From Pseudomonadota bacterium (GTDB lineage: Bacteria; Desulfobacterota; Desulfobacteria; Desulfobacterales; RPRI01): a DNA stretch of 64,000 nucleotides. Below, piece after piece: positions 27,039 through 34,845 of this stretch. Below the pieces are notes generated by a model. The model was not told the origin of the DNA, searched no databases, and was given only the letters and a program-made list of their open reading frames with translations. The DNA lies in NCBI GenBank assembly GCA_018901125.1, contig JAHIFE010000175.1, positions 1 through 64,000 of the forward strand, read 5' to 3'. Positions within the stretch are counted from its first letter, which is position 1. The number at the start of each line of letters is the position of its first letter. Both the position numbers and the translations under genes were made by a program.

Positions 27039-27874
27039 AATACGCTCTTTTTAAAGGTTGTATCATACCTTACAGGCTTTCATATTATGAAATATCCGCC
27101 CGAAGAGTATTGGCAATTTTAGGGATAGAACTGGTTGATCTTGATTTTGGTTGCTGTGGTTCACAAATGCTGGAATCAGGAAACGAAGATTTATGGCTTG
27201 CAGTAGCAGCTAGAAATCTCGCACTGGCGGAAAGAGAAAATGTAGATATACTGACCCTGTGTGGAAGCTGTACCAATACCTTATCCAGGGCAAGGCAACT
27301 AATGAAAAGCGATATGGACAAAGCTCTTCATGTGAAAAGGATTCTAAGAAAAATAGGAATTGAATTCAAAAACAAGACAAGAGTCTTACATATTTTAAAA
27401 CTTTTGGCTGGTGAAACAGGAATTGGAAAAGTACATAAACATATCAGGAAGAATCTGGATTTCAAGGTTGCTCTGCAACATCCTTGTCAGATTTACCGGC
27501 CAGCCGAAATAATGAATTTAGGCAAGGATGCTGTTAAAGATTTCGTTTCTTCTTTTATATCTGAGGTCTTTTATCTGGATGACTGCTGCGGGGAAACTTT
27601 GATCGCTACGGATCAGGGTTTGTGCATCAGTATTTTAAAACAAAATCTAAAAGCTTGTCATGCCAAAGGTGTAAACGTAATCGTAACGGCCTGTGGGAAT
27701 TGCCAGATGACATATGATGTAAATCAGATGGGGTTAAAAGTAAAAGATGAAATTATAAAGGCTCTGCCCTCCTTAACAATAACTCAAGCGTTAGGAATTG
27801 CCATGGGATTTGGATATGATGAACTTGGGTTGAGGCAGAACCTTATAAAGGTTGATAACAAGGTTTTTGGATAA
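27035..27874 (+). CDS. HdrB-like protein with two non-cubane cluster (CCG) motifs
   Basis: A 279-residue protein with both CCG ligand sets intact: C9, C40-C41, C76, C79 and C151, C184-C185, C220, C223. In HdrB these hold the twin non-cubane 4Fe-4S clusters that cleave or form disulfide bonds. With the HdrC-like partner it forms an HdrBC unit; there is no HdrA in the window, so electrons must come from or go to another subunit, perhaps the GlcD/GlcF pairs. A disulfide on the lipoyl carrier would be a natural substrate (inference). Confidence 0.88.
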   Translation: MKYALFKGCIIPYRLSYYEISARRVLAILGIELVDLDFGCCGSQMLESGNEDLWLAVAARNLALAERENVDILTLCGSCTNTLSRARQLMKSDMDKALHVKRILRKIGIEFKNKTRVLHILKLLAGETGIGKVHKHIRKNLDFKVALQHPCQIYRPAEIMNLGKDAVKDFVSSFISEVFYLDDCCGETLIATDQGLCISILKQNLKACHAKGVNVIVTACGNCQMTYDVNQMGLKVKDEIIKALPSLTITQALGIAMGFGYDELGLRQNLIKVDNKVFG

Positions 27875-27904
27875 CCTTTTTGGGCAAGATGGCATATGAA
27901 TGTA

Positions 27905-28013
27905 ATTTGAATATTGAACAAGAAATAATGAATATTGAATAATGAAGGTAAGAATCAAAAATTTTCATAATTCGAAATTCCTTGTTCAATATTCGATATT
28001 CAATATTTATTAT
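27905..28013. repeat. AT-rich inverted repeat between hdrB-like and radical SAM genes
   Basis: The stretch TTGAATATTGAACAAG (27907-27922) faces CTTGTTCAATATTCGATATT (27981-28000), and outer AATATTGAAT-type repeats also pair, so the two sides are imperfect reverse complements. It has no T run. It looks like a common extragenic palindrome and may separate or tune expression of the last radical SAM gene. Confidence 0.55.
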
Positions 28014-28064
28014 CAAACTTGATAAAGTTAATGAGCGCGATAGGACAGGAGGGAGTAGTATTAC

Positions 28065-29099
28065 ATGATAATTGAAGAACAACAAAGCCCTGAATACTTG
28101 AAGATGAGCATGGCTGCTGCGCTGACCTTAGGTTTTAAAAACGGGCGTTTCTTTCGAAATGCCAGGTTATATTGTATCAATTTGCTACAAATATATTCCG
28201 GGGGATGTACTGCTAACTGCGCTTATTGTGGTCTTTCCAGAGACAGGTTCAATAATTTTAAAGAAAATAGTTTCATCAGGGTAGATTGGCCCACCTACGC
28301 CCTGGATGACATCATAGAAAAGATGGACGTAAATAAAAATATGTTCAAAAGAATCTGTATATCCATGATAACCAATAAAAGGTCGCCGGATGATGTTCTT
28401 TGCATCATCGAAAAAATAAGAGCCAAATTGGACACCCCCATCTCCGTTCTTATCTGTCCCACAATTATCACGGAAGTTGACTTGGCTAAATTTAAGGAAA
28501 GCGGCGCTGATAAGATAGGGGTAGCTATAGATGCTGCAACCCCGGAGCTGTTTGATAAATACAGGGGCAAGGGAGTAAGAGGTCCTCACCGGTGGGAAAA
28601 ATACTGGGATACTTACCAGAAAGTAATAGAAGTATTTGGCGGTGAAAATTCCGGAGTTCATCTCATCGTTGGATTGGGCGAAACAGAAAAAGAAATGGTC
28701 GATACTATCCAAAGGTCATCCGATATGGGTGGAGGCACCCATCTCTTCTCATTTTACCCCGAACCTGCCTCTCAAATGGAACAACAACAACCGCCCCCTG
28801 TCGGTCAATATCGAAGAATTCAACTGGCCAGATATCTGATTGATGAAAATATCACCAGCATCAACAATTTCGATTTCGATAGCTTGGGGAAGATCAAAGA
28901 TTTTGGATTACCTGAATATGAATTGGAAAAAATCATTAATTCCGGGCTACCTTTTATGACCAGCGGATGTAAGGGAAAAGACGGAATGGTTGCTTGCAAC
29001 AGGCCCTATGGCAACTATCCTCCACCTGAGATAAGGAATTATCCATTCCATTTGACACCTGATGATGTAGAGATTGTGAAAAATCAGTTGTGGTCATAA
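28065..29099 (+). CDS. Radical SAM protein, LipS-like lipoyl synthase component (second)
   Basis: A 344-residue radical SAM enzyme with the cluster motif C48-x3-C52-x2-C55 in YSGGCTANCAYCGLS. It resembles biotin-synthase-like members (IRVDWPTYALDDII, then VGLGETEKEMV, SFYPEP). A C-terminal FMTSGCKGKDGMVACNRPYG may carry ligands of a second cluster. With the radical SAM protein at 25734-26669 it would make the LipS1/LipS2 pair. ATG 28065 follows AGGAGG. Last gene of the lipoate group before the second membrane protein. Confidence 0.78.
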   Translation: MIIEEQQSPEYLKMSMAAALTLGFKNGRFFRNARLYCINLLQIYSGGCTANCAYCGLSRDRFNNFKENSFIRVDWPTYALDDIIEKMDVNKNMFKRICISMITNKRSPDDVLCIIEKIRAKLDTPISVLICPTIITEVDLAKFKESGADKIGVAIDAATPELFDKYRGKGVRGPHRWEKYWDTYQKVIEVFGGENSGVHLIVGLGETEKEMVDTIQRSSDMGGGTHLFSFYPEPASQMEQQQPPPVGQYRRIQLARYLIDENITSINNFDFDSLGKIKDFGLPEYELEKIINSGLPFMTSGCKGKDGMVACNRPYGNYPPPEIRNYPFHLTPDDVEIVKNQLWS

Positions 29100-29176
29100 C
29101 CGGAAAGCTGTGGGTTTAAAAGTATAAGTAAGGAAAATGACCACGATGACAATGCCGTTTCTTAGAAGTCAATGGA

Positions 29177-29274
29177 TTCTTTGGCATGAATCAGCTCTTT
29201 TGTTGTTTCATGTTTAGCCTGACAGCGCTTAGTAGTTGATGTGATCCTTAAAAGGGCTGTTTCATGCCAAAGAA
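29177..29274. repeat. Long inverted repeat ahead of membrane protein copy 2
   Basis: TTCTTTGGCATGAATCAGC (29177-29195) is the near-perfect reverse complement of GCTGTTTCATGCCAAAGAA (29256-29274), with about 60 bases between. The right arm contains an in-frame ATG (29264) upstream of the chosen start of the membrane protein. May be an operator or an mRNA structure. Confidence 0.6.
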
Positions 29275-29317
29275 AATATATTCGATAACGAGGAAGAATA
29301 ATATTAAAGGAGAAAAG

Positions 29318-30235
29318 ATGGAAGTGAAACAATTGAGAAATTTAAAATGTTTAAGATTGTCACTGTATTTACTTCTTGTTCTGTTATTTTGCAGCAGTAT
29401 CGTTCAGGCTCAGGAAATGGCTGATTACGGAAATCTATTTCCCTTACAAGTGAATCAATTAGCACCTGACTTTATACAAAAGTATCAGATTTTCTGGACG
29501 TCTCTTATGCTCGTTGGTATTATCGCTTATGCGGTATATAGACTTCTGCGTCATAAGGACTCGATACTTCTCTTCACGATGGGCGCCGGTGTTATCGCCT
29601 TTTTTAATGAGGGAAACCTTGAAGTCCTTGTCCACGTCACACAGCCGGCCAACACAATGTTGCCTGTATTCTGGAACTACGGTATGCCTATGGGTTTGGG
29701 TTTAGGCATTGGTTACGTCGCTGTATTTCCGCTCGTGTCTTACATTGCTTACCGCTACTTAAAAAAAGGACTAAGTACCAGGGGTTTTATCATTCTGTGG
29801 GCTGCAATTGCTCTGAGTAATTTGGCGATGGAAGTTCCGGGCATCGCCCTGGGGGAGCAATATGTATATCAACCGCCGCAAATGCTTACAATCCTTGGCT
29901 TTCCTGTGTATAATGTCTGGATCAACGCGACCTCATGGCTTTTCAGCGGTGTTCTGATGTACTTTTTTGTTCCGGTGCTGAAGGGCTGGAAGCGGCCACT
30001 CATTTCCTTGTTGCCATTTTTTGCATTTGCCGCCGGCTGGGGTATAATGGATGTTCCGATCGTGTGCGCCCTGAACATCGCCGGAATGCCTGCCTGGGGT
30101 CAATGGGTGCTGTGGTTCGCATCGCTCGGTCTTAGCATCATCATACTGGTCACTTTGCATAATATGGTTACTGTGACTTCCAAAACAAGATGGAAATTGC
30201 CGTGGGCGACATTGGATTCGGAAGTAGCGCTGTAA
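29318..30235 (+). CDS. Multi-span membrane protein, unknown family, copy 2
   Basis: About 305 residues, close paralogue of the protein at 15475-16383. Both share the signal-like N-terminus ending VQA, the segments FTMGAGVIAFFNE and AAGWGIMDVPIVCALNIAGMP, and the C-terminal SKTRWKLPWATLD. About eight hydrophobic helices in all. The start at 29318 is preceded by AAAGGAG and matches copy 1; the upstream ATG at 29264 lies in an inverted repeat and is unlikely. It ends 82 bases before regulator 3, which is on the opposite strand. Function unknown; the two copies bracket the lipoate/Hdr-type genes. Confidence 0.8.
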   Translation: MEVKQLRNLKCLRLSLYLLLVLLFCSSIVQAQEMADYGNLFPLQVNQLAPDFIQKYQIFWTSLMLVGIIAYAVYRLLRHKDSILLFTMGAGVIAFFNEGNLEVLVHVTQPANTMLPVFWNYGMPMGLGLGIGYVAVFPLVSYIAYRYLKKGLSTRGFIILWAAIALSNLAMEVPGIALGEQYVYQPPQMLTILGFPVYNVWINATSWLFSGVLMYFFVPVLKGWKRPLISLLPFFAFAAGWGIMDVPIVCALNIAGMPAWGQWVLWFASLGLSIIILVTLHNMVTVTSKTRWKLPWATLDSEVAL

Positions 30236-30317
30236 AGCGTTAGTCGTAGTAAATATTCCATGTAATAATGCTGGACTGCCTCAACTTCCCGGAGATATTT
30301 AATAAGTTTTGGACTTT

Positions 30318-31871
30318 TCACTTAGCCCTTATTGAGCCGGCACGGATACCGAGCTTGCGCATTTTTGTCCGAAGTGTCGAAGGATTTATTTTAAGGAGTT
30401 TTGCTGCACCCTTTTCTCCGTCCACACGGCCACCGGTCATGTTCAGTGCATTCACAATCGCATGTGACATCGCTTGTTCAAGGCTTTGAGGGTTTCTCTC
30501 ATTACTCTGGGGCATAATGGTCTCTTCGCAAGGGTTAATGTCGCTCAGATTGTCAAAGGCCAGCGGTTTTTCCCTGCTTAGGATAAGAGCATGTTCTATT
30601 GTATTTTGAAGTTCCCGGACATTTCCCGGCCAGTTGTAGTTCATCAGTTTTTCTATGGCTCCGGGTGCAAGACTGGGGACCTCTGAAAAACCCAGTTCTT
30701 GAGTCTTCTTTACCATGAAATATTGCACCAGGGCAGGGATATCGGCGCGCCGGTCACACAGAGGTGGGATTACAATGGGAAAAACCCGCAAGCGGAAATA
30801 GAGATCTGTGCGGAACTTGCCTTCTGCCAGCATTGCTTCCAGATTGCGGTGCGTAGCAGCGATAATGCGGATATCAACCTTGATGGTTTCTGATCCGCCA
30901 ACCCGTTCAATTTCCTTTTCATGGATCACCCGCAGGAGTCTGATTTGTGCCCCAGGTGTTAACTCACCGATTTCATCAAGAAAGATTGTGCCTCCCTGAG
31001 CCCTTTCAAAGCGGCCCCGCTTCTGAGAAAAGGCTCCTGTAAATGCTCCCTTCTCATGACCAAATAACTCGCTATCCATAAGGGACTCAGGAATAGCTCC
31101 ACAATTTACCTTAATAAAAGGGCCGTTTCTTCGCAGCGAAAGATTATGAAGAGCAGTGGCTATGACTTCTTTTCCCGTTCCCGTTTCCCCCAGCAAGAGA
31201 ACAGGGCTGGTCAGTGGCGCCACCTGGCCGACCATTTCCATAACCTGCTTCAGGCCGAATCTGGCCCCCACGATCTCTTCTCCTGCTTGTTGCCGCAACT
31301 CTTCCTGTAAATACCGGTTATCATCCGCAAGGATTTCTTTGAGTCGCAGGACTTCCCGGTAACGCAGAAAATTGCTTAGCGCTATAGTAAAAGGCTCATT
31401 CAATAGTGTAAAAAGCTGTATGTGTTTTTCTGAGTATTTTTCTCCTCTGTTATTACCAACAAGAATACCGGCGACAAAACCCCATTCCGGATTTGGCCAG
31501 ATCGCCATAAAAGCAGAATCAGGATGGCCAATAATTTCAGACATTGGTCCCATAATCGGATGATCGCCAATTCGGTCGGCCACCAAGACCTTCGGTGTCA
31601 TTTCAAGATTTTTTCTCATTTCCTTAATCAGCTTTTTAGTTTCCGCCGGGGCAACGGTTTTGATGGAGATAAGTTTTCCTCCGCTTAAATCCGCCTTTGC
31701 AATGGTTTCCCCAAGCCCAACAATTGGATCATAAATATCTATAAGCATGCTGTCTGCCGGGATGTATTCACGAATATACATAAAGCAGTCCCATAGCGCT
31801 TTCTCGATCTCCAGACTACTGCAGATCCGCAAGGTGGCCTCCCGGAAAAAATAATTTTTATCTATCTGCAT
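30318..31871 (-). CDS. Sigma-54-dependent transcriptional activator, copy 3
   Basis: A 517-residue paralogue of the two regulators at 8970 and 13500, with GAF-like sensor, AAA+ domain ([22 protein letters not shown]) and C-terminal helix-turn-helix ([16 protein letters not shown]). The C-terminal tail differs after the recognition helix (RAGSIRAK instead of the PFGRK ending). Start ATG 31871 has GGGAG six bases ahead. It is divergent from the RND efflux operon at 32066-37916, which has its own sigma-54 promoter, and is therefore the likely activator of the pump. Confidence 0.93.
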   Translation of the reverse strand: MQIDKNYFFREATLRICSSLEIEKALWDCFMYIREYIPADSMLIDIYDPIVGLGETIAKADLSGGKLISIKTVAPAETKKLIKEMRKNLEMTPKVLVADRIGDHPIMGPMSEIIGHPDSAFMAIWPNPEWGFVAGILVGNNRGEKYSEKHIQLFTLLNEPFTIALSNFLRYREVLRLKEILADDNRYLQEELRQQAGEEIVGARFGLKQVMEMVGQVAPLTSPVLLLGETGTGKEVIATALHNLSLRRNGPFIKVNCGAIPESLMDSELFGHEKGAFTGAFSQKRGRFERAQGGTIFLDEIGELTPGAQIRLLRVIHEKEIERVGGSETIKVDIRIIAATHRNLEAMLAEGKFRTDLYFRLRVFPIVIPPLCDRRADIPALVQYFMVKKTQELGFSEVPSLAPGAIEKLMNYNWPGNVRELQNTIEHALILSREKPLAFDNLSDINPCEETIMPQSNERNPQSLEQAMSHAIVNALNMTGGRVDGEKGAAKLLKINPSTLRTKMRKLGIRAGSIRAK

Positions 31872-31940
31872 GAGAATCTCCCTTTATTGATTGATAAAAT
31901 ATATCTTATCCCGGTCTTTAAAGCAATAACCGTGAAATGC

Positions 31941-31987
31941 AACGGATAAAAACGTGGCATACCGCGGCCTTGCCTGTCGTATCCGTT
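31941..31987. promoter_or_regulatory. Candidate enhancer site for regulator 3
   Basis: An 8-bp inverted repeat AACGGATA (31941-31948) and TATCCGTT (31980-31987) lies 30-80 bp upstream of the -24 element. The sequence differs from the inverted repeats near the other two promoters, so the binding role is uncertain. Confidence 0.35.
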
Positions 31988-31994
31988 TAGGTAT

Positions 31995-32034
31995 TTGTAT
32001 TTACTGATATAAATATTTTGGCACGATTTAAGCT
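31995..32034 (+). promoter_or_regulatory. Sigma-54 promoter of the RND efflux operon
   Basis: TTTGGCACGATTTAAGCTT has GG at 32020-32021 and GC at 32032-32033, ten bases apart. The AT-rich block GTATTTACTGATATAAAT just upstream is shared with the other two sigma-54 promoters. The first gene starts at 32066. Confidence 0.75.
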
Positions 32035-32065
32035 TAAGTAGTTAAGGAAATGGAGGCAAATTATA

Positions 32066-32347
32066 ATGAAACTTCTGGAGATCATAGCCGTTCGGGCGTC
32101 CGGTGATTTTGAGGAGCAGGCCCGTCAATATTTGATTCAATTTCGTCACACCTTCAAAGGGCCAGCCCTCCCGGAGGTAAATCTTTATATTGATTCCACC
32201 ATAAGCGGAGATTTTGCTGTAATACTCTCCTGGCAGAAGCAGAAACGTGCAGGCAATAAAACGGATGTGGGGCGTTGTCTGGCCGAAGCTTTGAAGCGGT
32301 TCGGTCTGGTCGATCATACCTGCTGGATCACAATGGAAGATAAATGA
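32066..32347 (+). CDS. Small ABM-like dimeric alpha/beta-barrel protein
   Basis: A 93-residue protein with a beta-alpha-beta pattern (LEIIAVRA, then AVILSWQKQ, then GLVDHTCWITMED) that suggests an antibiotic-biosynthesis-monooxygenase-like or other dimeric ferredoxin-like fold. I do not recognise a specific family. It is the first gene of the RND operon; its stop overlaps the start of the TolC-like gene. It may bind or sense the pump's substrate. ATG follows GGAGG. Confidence 0.55.
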   Translation: MKLLEIIAVRASGDFEEQARQYLIQFRHTFKGPALPEVNLYIDSTISGDFAVILSWQKQKRAGNKTDVGRCLAEALKRFGLVDHTCWITMEDK

Positions 32348-33708
32348 AAAATGCAATAATTAAGCAATATAGCAAGAGCAGTTTACAATTAAGCATGAAG
32401 TGGCAGGCAATCTGGCTGACAACGGCACTCCTCTGCTGTTATGCTGTCGGTTCCGCTGCTGCGGATGCTTTGCCTGTGATCACTCTTGAGAAAGGTCTTA
32501 AAATTGTCACTGAGAAGAGCCGGGTAGTTAAAATTGCAGGGTTTGGTGAAAGCATAGCCGAGTCAGATGTTCATGTAGCCCGCTCCGCTCTTCTGCCGAG
32601 AATCGATGCTTCTGCCGGGCATACAAACCTTGCCCATCAACCGGCAATGACTTTCAACGGTATGGCGATCAATACTTCTGACCCGCAACACTATGCGTAC
32701 AGCATCAGTATCCAGCAAATTCTGTTCGATTTTTATGGCAGCCTCTCGCAATATGAGGCCAGCCGCATGCTTCTCGAAGCAAAAAAAATCGATTCGGTAA
32801 GAATAAAGAATACTGTCGCTCTTGAATTCACTTTAGCTTTTTACGAATTTCTGGAATCCCGGCATCTAACCGCAGCTGCAGACAAGGAGATTGAGCGGCT
32901 GGATGCTCACTACCGTGATGCCGAACAGCTTTATAAGGCAGGGGTTACTACCAGAAATGATCTCTTGCAGGTTCAGGTCCGTCTGTCCGATGCCAGACAA
33001 AAAAGCTTGTCGCTGAAAAATATGGAGGCCTTACGTGCGGCAAACCTTAATAATCTTCTTTTAAGACCCATAAACAATCCGGTCAGGGCCGAGGAGATAA
33101 ATAATCCCATTTTACCACCTTCCGATTTTGACCTGGAACATTTATGGACGGATGCCTCAATAAAGCGTGCTGAAATCCAAATCGTTGATCGGACATTGGG
33201 CGCAATCGATCTCGAAGAGATTGCAAAAAAGTCGGAATTTCTTCCAAAATTTTACGTGAGAGCAGCAAATGATTATATGGAAAATTCCTATCAGCTCCAT
33301 GAAAATAACTGGTCATTAACTTTTGGCGTCAATATAAATCTCTTTGAAGGCGGGCGGTCTATGGCCGATCTTCAGAAAACAAGATATCGAAAGAATCAGC
33401 TTCTGGAGCAAAGGGCCAAGCTTGTTGACGATATCAAACTGGAACTTCAACGCTGCACCCTTGATCTGCATAACGCCTATGCACGAATTCTGGCAAACCA
33501 GGATTCAGTGGACCAGGCGCAGGAGAATCTGCGTATCAACAAAAGAAGATATGAGGAAGGAGAAGGTACGGCTACTGAGGTTCTTGACGCCGTAACCCTT
33601 CTTACGAATTCTGAGACGAATCGCATCCGCTCCGTCTATGATTACCGTAAAGCGGAAGCTGCTACCCATTATTCTACCGGAACCGACCTTCTGGAGATTT
33701 ATAAATAA
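32344..33708 (+). CDS. TolC-family outer-membrane efflux protein
   Basis: A 454-residue protein with an N-terminal hydrophobic signal (about 18-40, ending SAAA) and two internal OEP repeats. Helical segments such as LYKAGVTTRNDLLQVQVRLS and RRYEEGEGTATEVLDAVTLL are the paired motifs of TolC-type proteins. It forms the trimeric outer-membrane channel of the pump completed by the adaptor and RND genes that follow. An internal ATG at 32395 is an alternative start. Confidence 0.88.
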   Translation: MKNAIIKQYSKSSLQLSMKWQAIWLTTALLCCYAVGSAAADALPVITLEKGLKIVTEKSRVVKIAGFGESIAESDVHVARSALLPRIDASAGHTNLAHQPAMTFNGMAINTSDPQHYAYSISIQQILFDFYGSLSQYEASRMLLEAKKIDSVRIKNTVALEFTLAFYEFLESRHLTAAADKEIERLDAHYRDAEQLYKAGVTTRNDLLQVQVRLSDARQKSLSLKNMEALRAANLNNLLLRPINNPVRAEEINNPILPPSDFDLEHLWTDASIKRAEIQIVDRTLGAIDLEEIAKKSEFLPKFYVRAANDYMENSYQLHENNWSLTFGVNINLFEGGRSMADLQKTRYRKNQLLEQRAKLVDDIKLELQRCTLDLHNAYARILANQDSVDQAQENLRINKRRYEEGEGTATEVLDAVTLLTNSETNRIRSVYDYRKAEAATHYSTGTDLLEIYK

Positions 33709-33723
33709 TAAAGGAGTTATTAA

Positions 33724-34845
33724 TTGTCTGTCTTTAATCTCAGCAAAAAACAAATATACCGGGTCCTGGCTGTATTGGCTGTATTTTGTTCCATACTCGC
33801 CGTGTTCTTCTACAAAGACCGTTTTAAAGAAACTGCTTTGATAGAAGATGATACTCCACTTGTTCGTACTATGATTGTTGATAATACTGATAGTATAAAA
33901 CACTATTCGTATTCGGGAGAGGTCCGTGGTCGCCGGGAAAGTCAATTGGCCTTTCAGGTGGGCGGCAAAATCATCAAAAGACATGTGGAGCTGGGTTCAA
34001 TAGTCAAACAAGGCCAGATCCTGATGGAAATTGATCCCCAGGATATCATAGAGACTGTAAACAGCCATATCGCTCAGGTTGCTTCTGCCAAGTCCCAGTT
34101 GCAATTGGCAACAAACAATCTGAATCGCTATCGGCAATTATACGAGCAGGATGTCATAAGCCGCGCACAACTGGACAGATATCAAAGCGCCTATGAGGTA
34201 GCGCAAGCAGGACATCAGCAGGCTAATGCCCAGTATGTTCAGGTATCTAATCAATTAAAATACAGTTCCTTGCATACAGACCGCTCTGGGGTGATTTCAG
34301 GAATAAGCGCTGAAGTTGGACAAGTCGTGGGCTCCGGGCAGATCGTAGTAACTCTGGTTGAAGATAAAGAACTTGAGATTGAAATCTATGTTCCGGAAAA
34401 CCGTATTGGTGAACTAAAAAATGCTTCTCAAATCAAGATTGTTTTCTGGGCTCTGCCCGATTTGAAGGTTTCAGGCAAAATACGTGAAATAGCGCCTATA
34501 GCGGATACTATTTCCCGCACTTACAAGGTTCGCGTAAGCCTTTTGAATCAATTGCCGGAAATTAAACCGGGCATGACAGCTACAGCGGAAATCTCTGTTC
34601 CTGATGATCAAGCCGTTATTGCGTCTATTCCCCTGTCGGCTCTGTACCAGACTGATGAAACTCCCGGCGTATGGATAGTCAAGGATGGAAAGGTCCGGTT
34701 TAAAACGATCAAGACAGGTTCTTTCGGAAATAACCGGGTTCAGGTTATAGCCGGGTTGAAAACAGGAGAAGTTATCGTTACAGCCGGGGTTCACAAGTTG
34801 CGTGAAGGCCAGAAGGTGAAAGTCATGGAAGGTGATAAAACGTGA
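33724..34845 (+). CDS. RND efflux periplasmic adaptor (MFP)
   Basis: A 373-residue membrane-fusion protein. An N-terminal membrane anchor (about 13-30) is followed by lipoyl-like halves (GGKIIKRHVELGSIVKQGQI and SGVISGISAEVGQVV) on either side of a coiled-coil hairpin (about 105-165), then the beta-barrel and membrane-proximal domains (ELEIEIYVPENRIG, ITAGVHKLREGQKV-type ending). Start is TTG with AAGGAG upstream. It overlaps the RND gene by four bases. Confidence 0.88.
   Translation: MSVFNLSKKQIYRVLAVLAVFCSILAVFFYKDRFKETALIEDDTPLVRTMIVDNTDSIKHYSYSGEVRGRRESQLAFQVGGKIIKRHVELGSIVKQGQILMEIDPQDIIETVNSHIAQVASAKSQLQLATNNLNRYRQLYEQDVISRAQLDRYQSAYEVAQAGHQQANAQYVQVSNQLKYSSLHTDRSGVISGISAEVGQVVGSGQIVVTLVEDKELEIEIYVPENRIGELKNASQIKIVFWALPDLKVSGKIREIAPIADTISRTYKVRVSLLNQLPEIKPGMTATAEISVPDDQAVIASIPLSALYQTDETPGVWIVKDGKVRFKTIKTGSFGNNRVQVIAGLKTGEVIVTAGVHKLREGQKVKVMEGDKT

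Noticed and set aside
29182-29194. Sigma-54-like sequence TTTGGCATGAATCAGC before membrane protein copy 2
   Set aside because: GG and GC are separated by nine bases, not ten, and the shared AT-rich block is absent; the bases belong to the inverted repeat.
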